Below the pieces are notes generated by a model. The model was not told the DNA's origin and made no database searches. It was given only the letters and a program-made list of their open reading frames with translations. Below are positions 25,665 to 33,427 of a stretch of 64,000 bases of DNA, one piece after another (positions within the stretch are counted from its first letter, which is position 1; each line of letters begins with the position of its first letter). The position numbers were made by a program, and so were the translations under genes. The stretch lies in NCBI RefSeq assembly GCF_900102075.1, contig NZ_FNAV01000009.1, positions 124,001-188,000 on the forward strand, read 5' to 3'. The stretch is from Salipiger thiooxidans (GTDB lineage Bacteria; Pseudomonadota; Alphaproteobacteria; Rhodobacterales; Rhodobacteraceae).

Positions 25665-25689
25665 ACAGCGGCTCTTAACCGGCTGTTCA
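25662..25689 (+). terminator. Hairpin overlapping the stop of DUF2270 paralogue 1
   Basis: TGAACAGC and GCTGTTCA are perfect 8-nt arms around a 12-nt loop; the 5' arm includes the TGA stop codon. Without a T run it may be a partial terminator or RNA end. Confidence 0.45.
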
Positions 25690-25745
25690 ATCCTCGACGG
25701 CAGTCTCCCCGCAACCGATTCCGCCCCTTGCCCGCCGGAGCCCCG

Positions 25746-26633
25746 ATGACCAACCGCCTCTCCGCCGCCCTCGCCGCCCTGATCCTCACCGCCGCCGCCG
25801 CCGTAGCTGCGACCGGCCACGACAGCTCGCACGACAGTTCGGGGCACGCGCCGGCCCCCGCCGCGCATGGCAGCGCCGGTCCCGACGGCGCGGCGCCCGC
25901 GGGCAAAGGCGGCACCTGCCAGGGCTTCGGGCCGCAGACCCCGCGCGACATCTCGAACCCCTACGGCCGCAACTCCTCGCGCTTCGTCTACGCCCCGCCT
26001 TCGGACGAGCTGAACCTGTGCAACATCCACACCCACACCAACGCCGAACACATGGGCCCTGGTTTCTCGATCTATGCGGGCTCGGGCGAGAACGGCGGCT
26101 TCCGCTGCGCGGGGTCGAGCAACCTTTCCCCGGCCGAGCTGTCGCGCCCGCATCACGGCGGCCGCGTCTTCGAAGGGGTAGAGCCCGGCGACACGATCGA
26201 GGTGCACTGGGTCTATTCCTCCTGCAACGTCGCGCCCGGGCCGGGTCTGGGCTCGTGCCTTTCGGACGCCTGCAAGAACCCGCAGCTTCGGGTCGAAAGC
26301 CAGGTGTTCCTGGTCGTAAACGATCCCACCGCGCTCGATTTCCGCGACTTCATCTGGTTCGGAACCATGCGCAACGGCGTCTACCAGCCCCGCGCCCTGC
26401 CCACCGGCACCGGCAGCCCGGTGCAGTTCCGCGGCTCCACCACCGGGCCCAGCTACACGCAAGAGGTCTGCTCGCCCCTGCAGGTCACATGGTCGGTGCG
26501 CCCCCGCTGCGCCCGGCTCGACATCTCGTCGCTCGATGCCTGGGCCGCGATGGGCAACGTCTTCGAGGAAAGCCACAGCCACGGCGTGCGCCAGCTGGTG
26601 ACCGCCCCCGACCTTCTCGCCCCCATCGACTGA
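25746..26633 (+). CDS. Delta-class carbonic anhydrase, exported
   Basis: The protein has 295 residues. A signal peptide (MTNRLSAALAALILTAAAAV...) is followed by a His/Ala/Gly-rich linker to about residue 55 and then the catalytic domain. LCNIHTHTNAEHMGPGFS places two zinc histidines at 95 and 97, and EVHWVYSSC supplies the third at 154, the H-x-H...H arrangement of delta carbonic anhydrases. Several cysteines (58, 92, 121, 160 and later ones) suggest disulfides in the periplasm. The enzyme would interconvert CO2 and bicarbonate outside the inner membrane. The ATG at 25746 is used because it opens the signal peptide directly. Confidence 0.82.
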   Translation: MTNRLSAALAALILTAAAAVAATGHDSSHDSSGHAPAPAAHGSAGPDGAAPAGKGGTCQGFGPQTPRDISNPYGRNSSRFVYAPPSDELNLCNIHTHTNAEHMGPGFSIYAGSGENGGFRCAGSSNLSPAELSRPHHGGRVFEGVEPGDTIEVHWVYSSCNVAPGPGLGSCLSDACKNPQLRVESQVFLVVNDPTALDFRDFIWFGTMRNGVYQPRALPTGTGSPVQFRGSTTGPSYTQEVCSPLQVTWSVRPRCARLDISSLDAWAAMGNVFEESHSHGVRQLVTAPDLLAPID

Positions 26634-26696
26634 CCGGGGCCTCCGCATTTGACCGAGGCCGCCTCCCCGTTGCACAGTGGCCGAGGGGAGAAGCGC

Positions 26697-27422
26697 GTGA
26701 CCCCGGTCGCGCGCGATGCGGAGGAGACGGTCATCGCAATGCAGGAAGGGGCGCCCGCGCCCCGCAAGGACCTCAGCTCGGCCGAGATGGGCGCCGTGGC
26801 CCATCTCTACCGGGGCGAGGTGTATCGCAGCACCATCTGGCGCACGCGCCTCGACACCACGACCAACTGGGCGGTGGTGACACTGGGGGTGGCGCTGTCG
26901 ATCTCGTTCGCCTCGCCCGACGCCTCGCCCCTGCCCCTGGTGCTGGTCGGCGTGCTGATCGTGTTCTTCCTGTTCCTCGAGGCCCGGCGCTATCGCTACT
27001 TCAACGTCTGGCGCGCGCGCGCCCGCTGGATGGAGACGCACTTCTACGCCCCGATGCTGGCCGAGGGCGACCTGCACCTCGAGGACGACTGGCAGCGCAC
27101 CCTCGCCAACGACTACCTGCGTCCGCGCTACCATGTCTCACTGATGGTATCGGTCGGCCGCCGGATCCGGCGTAACTACTTCTGGATCCTGCTGATCCAG
27201 ACCCTCGCCTATGCCGGCAAGATCGCCGTGCACCCGACGCCGGTCGCCTCCTTCAACGACGCCCTGACGCGTGCTGACGTGGGCCCGGTGCCCGGAGCGG
27301 TCATGTTTGCGTTCGGCGGGCTTTACATTCTGGTCTTCGGACTCATCGCTCTCTGGAGCAAGCGCGACGACCTCAGCCGGAATCGCGCACGTGGACGTGA
27401 AAAATCGGATTCAATGGGATGA
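26697..27422 (+). CDS. DUF2270 integral membrane protein, paralogue 2
   Basis: The protein has 241 residues with the same layout as the protein at 24930: LSSAEMGAVAHLYRGEVYR, WRTRLDTTTNWAVVTLGVAL, two hydrophobic pairs, and AGKIAVHPTPVASFNDALTR. The GTG at 26697 has GAGGGGAG 6 nt upstream and is preferred to a TTG at 26649. It is separated from the carbonic anhydrase stop by 63 nt and probably shares its transcript. The pair looks like a tandem duplication that later received, or grew up around, the carbonic anhydrase gene. Confidence 0.85.
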   Translation: MTPVARDAEETVIAMQEGAPAPRKDLSSAEMGAVAHLYRGEVYRSTIWRTRLDTTTNWAVVTLGVALSISFASPDASPLPLVLVGVLIVFFLFLEARRYRYFNVWRARARWMETHFYAPMLAEGDLHLEDDWQRTLANDYLRPRYHVSLMVSVGRRIRRNYFWILLIQTLAYAGKIAVHPTPVASFNDALTRADVGPVPGAVMFAFGGLYILVFGLIALWSKRDDLSRNRARGREKSDSMG

Positions 27423-27446
27423 AGTTTCAGATGAAATCTCTTGCAT

Positions 27447-27458
27447 GTTAGCGCTAAC
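27447..27458. promoter_or_regulatory. LacI-type palindrome GTTAGCGCTAAC
   Basis: A perfect 12-bp palindrome with the central GCGC typical of LacI-family operators lies 25 nt after the DUF2270 stop and 91 nt before the small membrane protein gene. The surrounding 100 nt are AT-rich, like a promoter. No sugar gene is adjacent. Its core resembles, but is not the same as, the aglE-aglR operators at 61.5 kb. Confidence 0.45.
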
Positions 27459-27548
27459 GTGTTTTAAACAGGGCAACCTGATCCAGATCAGTGCCTATAT
27501 GACGATTCTGACGTAGTTTGCGCTTGGCCCCTTCCAGAGGAGTTGACG

Positions 27549-27725
27549 ATGGACGAAGACCGCATGATTGACCTGCGCGCCGCGAAGCTCATGGACTTCG
27601 TGATGGAGGCATCGCTGGGCTCCGCCCTCGCCGCCTTCGTGATCTTCAATTCCGTCTTCCTGACCCTCGGCGTGCTCTGCGCGGTGTGGCTCGGCGGCGT
27701 GGCGGTGCTCAACCATGTCGGATGA
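27549..27725 (+). CDS. Small single-pass membrane protein
   Basis: This 58-residue protein (MDEDRMIDLRAAKLMDFVME...) has one or two close hydrophobic segments at about 22-52. AGAGGAG is 7 nt upstream of the ATG, a good ribosome binding site. The GTTAGCGCTAAC palindrome lies upstream. It ends 49 nt before guaA and could be co-transcribed with it. Function unknown. Confidence 0.6.
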   Translation: MDEDRMIDLRAAKLMDFVMEASLGSALAAFVIFNSVFLTLGVLCAVWLGGVAVLNHVG

Positions 27726-27774
27726 GCGCGCAAGACCACTTGCGCAAGGGCAAAACCGCTTCTAAAGCGTGGCC

Positions 27775-29340
27775 ATGACCCAGCATGACCGCCTCCTGAT
27801 CATCGACTTCGGCTCGCAGGTGACCCAGCTTATCGCGCGACGGCTGCGCGAGCTGAACGTCTATTGCGAGATCCATCCCTATCAGAACGTCACCGACGCC
27901 TTCCTGAAGGACTTCGCCCCCAAGGCGATGATCTTCTCGGGCGGCCCGGACAGCGTGATGCGCGAGGGCTCGCCCCGCCCGCCGCAAAGTGCCTATGCGC
28001 TCGGCGTGCCGATCCTCGGAATCTGCTATGGCCAGCAGGTGATGATGCATGACCTCGGCGGCCGGGTCGAGGCGGGCGAACATGCCACCGCCGAATTCGG
28101 CCGGGCCTACGTGAGCCCGACCGAGCACAGCACCGATTTCTTCAACGGCTGGTTCCTCGATGGCACCGGGCGCGAGCAGGTGTGGATGTCCCACGGGGAC
28201 CACGTCGCCGAGATCGCCCCCGGGTTCGACGTGTACGGCACCTCGCCGGGCGCCCCCTTCGCCATGACCGCCGATCTCGAGCGCCGCTTCTACGCCGTGC
28301 AGTTCCACCCCGAGGTGCACCACACCCCGAACGGCGCGACGCTCTACGAGAACTTCGTCAGGATCGCGGGCTTCACCGGCGACTGGACCATGGGCGCCTA
28401 CCGCGAGGAGATGATCGCCAAGATCCGCGAGCAGGTCGGCGACAAGAAGGTCATCTGCGCGCTTTCGGGCGGCGTCGACAGCTCGGTCACCGGCATCCTG
28501 CTGCACGAGGCCATCGGCGACCAGCTGACCTGCGTCTTCGTCGACCACGGCCTGCTGCGCCTGAACGAGGCCGAGCAGGTGGTGTCGATGTTCCGCGACA
28601 ACTACAACCTGAACCTCATCCACGCCGACGAGTCCGATCTCTTCCTCGGCGCGCTCGAAGGCGTCTCGGACCCCGAGACGAAGCGCAAGACCATCGGCAA
28701 GCTCTTCATCGACGTGTTCCAGAAATACGCCGACCAGATCGAAGGTGCCGAGTTCCTCGCGCAGGGCACGCTCTACCCGGACGTGATCGAGAGCGTGAGC
28801 TTCTCCGGCGGCCCCTCGGTCACCATCAAGTCGCACCACAACGTGGGCGGCCTGCCCGAGAAGATGGGCCTCAAGCTGGTCGAGCCGCTGCGCGAGCTCT
28901 TCAAGGACGAAGTCCGCGCGCTGGGTCACGAGCTTGGCCTGCCCGCGAGCTTCATCGGCCGCCATCCCTTCCCCGGGCCGGGTCTCGCGATCCGCTGCCC
29001 CGGCGAGATCACCCGCGACAAGCTCGAGATCCTGCGCAAGGCGGATGCGGTCTACATCGACCAGATACGCAAGCACGGGCTCTACGACGAGATCTGGCAG
29101 GCCTTCGCGGCGATCCTGCCGATGCGCACCGTGGGCGTGATGGGCGACGGACGCACCTACGACTACGCCCTGGCGCTGCGTGCGGTGACCTCGGTCGACG
29201 GCATGACGGCGGATTACTACCCGTTCACCCACGAGTTCCTGGGCGAGACCTCGACCCGGATCATCAACGAAGTGAAGGGCATCAACCGCGTCTTCTACGA
29301 CTGCACCTCGAAGCCGCCGGGGACCATCGAGCTTGAGTGA
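27775..29340 (+). CDS. guaA: GMP synthase (glutamine-hydrolysing)
   Basis: This 521-residue enzyme converts XMP to GMP. The N-terminal class I glutamine amidotransferase has the nucleophile Cys84 in [10 protein letters not shown] and the His/Glu pair in VQFHPEVHH. The ATP-pyrophosphatase domain starts at [17 protein letters not shown], the PP-loop. The C-terminal dimerisation domain ends in the conserved [14 protein letters not shown]. The ATG at 27775 is chosen over a GTG two codons earlier. A strong terminator follows, so guaA ends its transcript. Confidence 0.98.
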   Translation: MTQHDRLLIIDFGSQVTQLIARRLRELNVYCEIHPYQNVTDAFLKDFAPKAMIFSGGPDSVMREGSPRPPQSAYALGVPILGICYGQQVMMHDLGGRVEAGEHATAEFGRAYVSPTEHSTDFFNGWFLDGTGREQVWMSHGDHVAEIAPGFDVYGTSPGAPFAMTADLERRFYAVQFHPEVHHTPNGATLYENFVRIAGFTGDWTMGAYREEMIAKIREQVGDKKVICALSGGVDSSVTGILLHEAIGDQLTCVFVDHGLLRLNEAEQVVSMFRDNYNLNLIHADESDLFLGALEGVSDPETKRKTIGKLFIDVFQKYADQIEGAEFLAQGTLYPDVIESVSFSGGPSVTIKSHHNVGGLPEKMGLKLVEPLRELFKDEVRALGHELGLPASFIGRHPFPGPGLAIRCPGEITRDKLEILRKADAVYIDQIRKHGLYDEIWQAFAAILPMRTVGVMGDGRTYDYALALRAVTSVDGMTADYYPFTHEFLGETSTRIINEVKGINRVFYDCTSKPPGTIELE

Positions 29341-29384
29341 TCCCCGGTCGCCCGAGACCGTTTGCATACAATCGAATGAATTCG

Positions 29385-29416
29385 GCCCCGCACCCATGGT
29401 GCGGGGCTTGTGCTTT
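29385..29416 (+). terminator. Intrinsic terminator after guaA
   Basis: GCCCCGCACC-CAT-GGTGCGGGGC is a perfect 10-bp stem with a 3-nt loop, followed by TTGTGCTTT. Confidence 0.92.
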
Positions 29417-29533
29417 GGCGCCTTCCGACGCAAAGTCGCGCCGCTCCGGCCGGTCTTGCGGCCAGGACAACGCCGAGGAGTCCCCCATGCCCCAGATCCG
29501 TCCGATCCGCCCCGCCCACGGGAGCCGTGTCGC

Positions 29534-30415
29534 ATGAGCCAGACCCTCAAGGCCGTGCTCTGGATGTCCGGGGCCATCGTGTCGTTCACCACCATGGCGG
29601 TCGCAGGGCGCGAGGTCAGCCTCGACCTCGATACGTTCGAGATCATGCTCTACCGCTCGCTGATCGGCGTGGTGATCGTGGTCACGCTGCTGACCGCCAC
29701 CGGCCAGACCGGGCAGGTCACCAGGCGCCGGCTCGGGCTGCACCTGGCGCGCAACCTGTGCCATTTCGCCGGTCAGAACCTGTGGTTCTTCGCCGTCGCC
29801 GCCATTCCGATCGCGCAAGTCTTCGCGCTCGAGTTCACTTCGCCGCTCTGGGTCATCGTGCTGTCCCCCTTCGTGCTGGGCGAGAAGCTGACGCCGACGC
29901 GGGCGCTGGCCGCGGTGCTGGGCTTCGTCGGCATCCTCGTGGTGGCGCGCCCCAGCCCCGAGACCATCAACCCGGGCCTCATCGCCGCAGCGCTGGCCGC
30001 CATCGGCTTCGCGGGCTCGGCGGTGACCACGCGCCGGCTCACCCGGACCGAGACCACCGTCTGCATCCTGTTCTGGCTCACCGTCATGCAATCCGTCTTC
30101 GGCCTCGTCTGCGCGGGCATCGACGGCGACATCGCCTTCCCCGCGGCGACGAGCTGGCCCTGGGTCGTGCTGATCGCCATCGCGGGCCTCGTCGCACACT
30201 ACTGCCTGACCACTGCGCTCAGCCTCGCGCCGGCGCCCGTGGTCATGCCCATCGACTTCGCACGCCTGCCGGTCGCGGCGCTGGTCGGGATCATCCTCTA
30301 CCAGGAGGCGCTGGACCCCTACGTTTTCATCGGGGCGGCGATCATTTTCGGGGCGAACTACTTCAACATCCTGCACGAGACCCGCCCGCGTCCGGTCACC
30401 ATTCCACAAAAGTGA
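29534..30415 (+). CDS. DMT-superfamily EamA transporter
   Basis: The protein has 293 residues in two EamA halves of five hydrophobic helices each (about 5-140 and 148-285). The first half ends in EFTSPLWVIVLSPFVLGEKL, the conserved EamA signature region; the second has an equivalent segment, PIDFARLPVAALVGIILYQE. Such proteins export amino acids or other metabolites; the substrate cannot be inferred here. The ATG at 29534 is used; a frame reaching back to 29333 runs through the guaA terminator. It is a stand-alone gene. Confidence 0.88.
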   Translation: MSQTLKAVLWMSGAIVSFTTMAVAGREVSLDLDTFEIMLYRSLIGVVIVVTLLTATGQTGQVTRRRLGLHLARNLCHFAGQNLWFFAVAAIPIAQVFALEFTSPLWVIVLSPFVLGEKLTPTRALAAVLGFVGILVVARPSPETINPGLIAAALAAIGFAGSAVTTRRLTRTETTVCILFWLTVMQSVFGLVCAGIDGDIAFPAATSWPWVVLIAIAGLVAHYCLTTALSLAPAPVVMPIDFARLPVAALVGIILYQEALDPYVFIGAAIIFGANYFNILHETRPRPVTIPQK

Positions 30416-30445
30416 CGTAGCGGCGCCGAACGTCAACTTACGCCG

Positions 30446-30460
30446 GGTCAATAATTGACC
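30446..30460. promoter_or_regulatory. Palindrome upstream of the FadL-type porin gene
   Basis: GGTCAAT-A-ATTGACC is a perfect 7-1-7 inverted repeat, 65 nt upstream of the porin start codon, where an operator would overlap a promoter. No regulator gene is adjacent. Confidence 0.5.
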
Positions 30461-30524
30461 GGTAAACGCCCCCCTGCGTAACCTGCTCTAACGGAGGAGC
30501 AAGACGATCAGGGAGAGGGACATC

Positions 30525-31679
30525 ATGAGATCGTTTATGTACGGGGCCGCGACGCTGGCCCTGTCGGCCGCGGCTGCTCAGGCAGGCGGTATCGAGCGGA
30601 CGACCCAGTCGGCGCTCATTCTATTCGAACCCGGCAATGTGTTCGAGCTTTCATTGGCTTACGTGGATCCGAGCCTGAGCGGCGAGAATATCTCTCCGCC
30701 CTTTCCGGCGCAGGACATCGACGATGTGGGCGAGGACTTCTGGCTGCCATCCTTTGCGCTGAAGTACGATCTCAACGACAGGATCGCGTTGGCGTTCATC
30801 TACGACCGCCCCTATGGCGCGGACGTCGCCTACGAAAGCGGGAACTTCCCGTTCGGCGGCACCACCGCCGAGGCCCAGACCCACGCCCTGACGGCGCTGG
30901 TGAAGTACAAGTTCAACGACAATTTCAGCGTCTTCGGCGGGCTCCGGCAGCAGAAGGCCGAGGGCTCGATCCACCTCGAGGGCCTCGCCTACGGCGCGGT
31001 GAGCGACTACACCGTCGACCTCGACGGCACCTGGGCCACCGGATACGTGCTGGGCGCCGCCTACGAAAAGCCCGAGATCGCACTGCGGGTGGCGCTGACC
31101 TACAACTCGTCGATCAGCCACGACATGGACACCACCGAGCGCGGCCCGCTGGTCGATCCGGACGGGCCCGGCCCAATCCCGGCGTTGCCGCTGCTCAACG
31201 GCACCTCCTCGACCGAGGTGAAGATCCCGGAAAGCTGGAACCTCGAGTTTCAGACCGGCGTCGCCCAGGACACGCTGGTCTTCGGCTCGGTGCGCTGGGT
31301 CAAGCACTCGCAGTTCCGCGTCGATCCCGACGAGTTCGTCAACATCACCGGCGGCGGGCTGATCGACCTCGAGGACACCACGACCTACACGCTCGGCGTC
31401 GGTCACCGCTTCAACGACAAGTTCTCGGGCTCGGTCTCGGTCACCTACGAGCCCGATGGCGACGAGCTGGTCTCGCCGCTGGCGCCCAAGACCGGCTACA
31501 CCCAGCTGCGTCTCGGCGGCTCCTACAAGATCACCGACCGGGTGACGCTTGCGGGCGGCGTGAGCCACTTCTGGCTGGGCGATGCCAAGCCCGAGACCGG
31601 CACCCCCGACGTGGCCCGTGCCGATTTCACCGACAACACCGCGTGGGGCGTCGGCTTCAAGGTCAGCTACAACTTCTGA
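30525..31679 (+). CDS. FadL/OmpP1-family outer membrane protein
   Basis: The protein has 384 residues. A signal peptide (to about residue 20, ending AAAAQA) is followed by alternating beta-strand sequence, and the last residue is phenylalanine (FKVSYNF), as expected for BAM-assembled barrels. Family features are SWNLEFQTGVA and a strand-rich C-terminal third (FNDKFSGSVSVTYEPDGDEL). FadL proteins take up long-chain fatty acids or other hydrophobic compounds through the outer membrane. A palindromic site upstream suggests dedicated control, and an intrinsic terminator follows. Confidence 0.88.
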   Translation: MRSFMYGAATLALSAAAAQAGGIERTTQSALILFEPGNVFELSLAYVDPSLSGENISPPFPAQDIDDVGEDFWLPSFALKYDLNDRIALAFIYDRPYGADVAYESGNFPFGGTTAEAQTHALTALVKYKFNDNFSVFGGLRQQKAEGSIHLEGLAYGAVSDYTVDLDGTWATGYVLGAAYEKPEIALRVALTYNSSISHDMDTTERGPLVDPDGPGPIPALPLLNGTSSTEVKIPESWNLEFQTGVAQDTLVFGSVRWVKHSQFRVDPDEFVNITGGGLIDLEDTTTYTLGVGHRFNDKFSGSVSVTYEPDGDELVSPLAPKTGYTQLRLGGSYKITDRVTLAGGVSHFWLGDAKPETGTPDVARADFTDNTAWGVGFKVSYNF

Positions 31680-31715
31680 GGCAGGCCGGGGGCGGGCAAC
31701 CGCCGGACAGGCAGG

Positions 31716-31748
31716 ACCGCCCGGGCGCCGCAAGGCCCCGGGCGGTTT
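31716..31748 (+). terminator. Terminator after the FadL-type porin gene
   Basis: ACCGCCCGGG pairs with CCCGGGCGGT around an 11-nt loop, followed by TTG. Confidence 0.75.
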
Positions 31749-31834
31749 GCGCGTCGGGCACATGAGCCGGGCCATTTGACGACGACCGCGCGTCTCTTTA
31801 CCTGTGACGCGAACGAGTCAGGAGAAGCCCGCAG

Positions 31835-32692
31835 ATGCTGTACCCCACCGCCCGAGACTGGCACGCGGCGCCGCGCAAGCGCGTGGTTCTCTTCGCCATG
31901 TCGGGGCTCGGCAAGACCCACGTCTCGAGCATGCTGCGCGAGACCGGCAACTGGTTCCACTACTCGATCGATTACCGCATCGGCACCCGCTACATGGGCG
32001 AATACATCGTCGACAACGCCAAGCGCGAGGCGATGCGCGTGCCGTTCCTGCGCGAGCTGCTGCTGTCGGATTCGATCTACATCGGCTCCAACATCACCTT
32101 TCACAACCTCTCGCCGGTCTCGACCTATCTCGGCAAGCCGGGCGACCCCGACAAGGGCGGCCTGCCGATGGAGCTCTACCGGCACCGGCAGGACCAGTTC
32201 CAGCGCGCCGAGGAGCAGGCCCTGCTCGACACCGGCTACTTCATCGACCGCGCCGAGCAGCTCTACGGCTACCCGCATTTTGTCTGCGACACCGGCGGCT
32301 CGATCTGCGAATGGGTCGATCCCGAGAACGAGGCAGATCCGATCCTCTCGGCGCTGTCGGGGCAGGCGCTGATGGTCTGGATCCGCGGCAGCGAGGATCA
32401 CACGGCCGAGCTCATCCGCCGTTTCGACCGCGCACCGAAGCCGATGGCCTACCAGCCCGCGTTCCTGACCGCCTGCTGGGATGCCTATCTCGACGAAACC
32501 GGGCTCTCGCCTGCGCGGGTCGATCCCGACGCCTTCATCCGCTGGACCTATGCCCGCGCGCTGGCACATCGCCAGCCGCTCTACGAGGCGATGGCGCGGA
32601 ACTGGGGCGTCACCGTCGACGCCTCCGACGTGGCCACGGTGCGCGACGAGGCGGATTTCAACGCTGTCATCGCCGCCGCCCTGCCCGCCTGA
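31835..32692 (+). CDS. P-loop NTPase of unknown function
   Basis: The protein has 285 residues. It has a Walker A-like FAMSGLGKTHVSSML at about residues 19-33, followed by WFHYSIDYRIGTRYMGEYIV. No Walker B aspartate pattern, sensor or effector domain is obvious. I recall close homologues called simply 'ATPase' in Roseobacter-group genomes. It has no signal peptide or membrane segment. GTCAGGAG lies upstream of the ATG. It is flanked by a terminator on the left and a convergent gene on the right, so it is probably monocistronic. It could be a small-molecule kinase-like protein, but nothing proves this. Confidence 0.75.
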   Translation: MLYPTARDWHAAPRKRVVLFAMSGLGKTHVSSMLRETGNWFHYSIDYRIGTRYMGEYIVDNAKREAMRVPFLRELLLSDSIYIGSNITFHNLSPVSTYLGKPGDPDKGGLPMELYRHRQDQFQRAEEQALLDTGYFIDRAEQLYGYPHFVCDTGGSICEWVDPENEADPILSALSGQALMVWIRGSEDHTAELIRRFDRAPKPMAYQPAFLTACWDAYLDETGLSPARVDPDAFIRWTYARALAHRQPLYEAMARNWGVTVDASDVATVRDEADFNAVIAAALPA

Positions 32693-32707
32693 CCGGCCGC
32701 GCGGCGC

Positions 32708-33304
32708 TCAGCAGGACGAGATCACCTGCGCCAGCGCCCGCGACGAGCCGCTGAGCGGCGCGTCCACCACCACCGGCCCGTCATAGGTCAGAACCCGCAC
32801 GCGCGAGCCGCCCTGCAGCGCCTGGATCACCGGGTCGCTGTAGGCCAGCGTCGATTCCGGCTGGTTCTGGCCGTTGGGGCTGAAGCGCAGCGGGAATTGC
32901 TGCCCGTCCACCTCGACGATCATGCCGCGCTCGCCGCCGTCGATGCCGATCACCCGCAGGAAGCTCTGGCCGCGCCCGCAGAAATAGTAGAGCCCGGTCT
33001 TGCCGCGCACCCCGTCCACGCCGGCATAGCCGACACCGCTGCCGGTGCGCCCGGTGACCCAGCCCCTGGTCGGATCGCCCTGCGCCTGCTGCTGGCCACC
33101 GCCGCCGCCTCCGCCCTCGCTGAGGCCGGAACACACCCGCTCGACGCAGGCATGGTAGGCGGGGTTGGTGTTGGGACCGAAGTTGGCGAGGCAGGACCAG
33201 ACGCAGCGCTGAAGCGCCATCGGATCGTCCTGTGCTGCCAGCGGCCCGGTCAGCGGCACGAAGGCCAGGACAAGGGCGGGAATGCCCGCGGTGAAACGCG
33301 TCAT
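32708..33304 (-). CDS. Exported protein of unknown function with glycine-rich linker
   Basis: The protein has 198 residues. A signal peptide (MTRFTAGIPALVLAFVPLTG) precedes a short cysteine-containing region (RCVWSCLANFG, HACVERVCSG). A run of seven glycines with a Gln-rich stretch follows at about 64-76, and then a C-terminal domain of about 120 residues ending in Cys. The four closely spaced cysteines could form a small disulfide knot or bind metal. I do not recognise a family. The ATG at 33304 is used; the longer frame upstream is antisense to metA and not real. It is divergent from metA. Confidence 0.75.
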   Translation of the reverse strand: MTRFTAGIPALVLAFVPLTGPLAAQDDPMALQRCVWSCLANFGPNTNPAYHACVERVCSGLSEGGGGGGGQQQAQGDPTRGWVTGRTGSGVGYAGVDGVRGKTGLYYFCGRGQSFLRVIGIDGGERGMIVEVDGQQFPLRFSPNGQNQPESTLAYSDPVIQALQGGSRVRVLTYDGPVVVDAPLSGSSRALAQVISSC

Positions 33305-33386
33305 GACAATAACCTTTGGTTGAAAATCCTCCCCGCGACTCTGCGCGATTCGGCCCCCATGGCGCAACGCTTGTGCTGAGGCCCGC

Positions 33387-33419
33387 GCTGGCCTATCTCT
33401 GGCCTTCCAGTAAAGAGAT
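33387..33419 (+). promoter_or_regulatory. Possible RNA pseudoknot immediately 5' of metA
   Basis: GCTGG (33387-33391) can pair with CCAGT (33407-33411), including one G-T wobble. ATCTCT inside the loop (33395-33400) is exactly complementary to AGAGAT (33414-33419), which contains the only ribosome-binding-site-like AGAG before the metA ATG at 33428. The H-type pseudoknot would hide that site. It does not match the SAM-II or SAM/SAH consensus as I remember them. Confidence 0.35.
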
Positions 33420-33427
33420 TTGTACCG

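Noticed and set aside
33305-33427. Canonical SAM-II riboswitch before metA
   Set aside because: The conserved GCCACGTTAAA-type block is absent; only a generic pseudoknot can be drawn.
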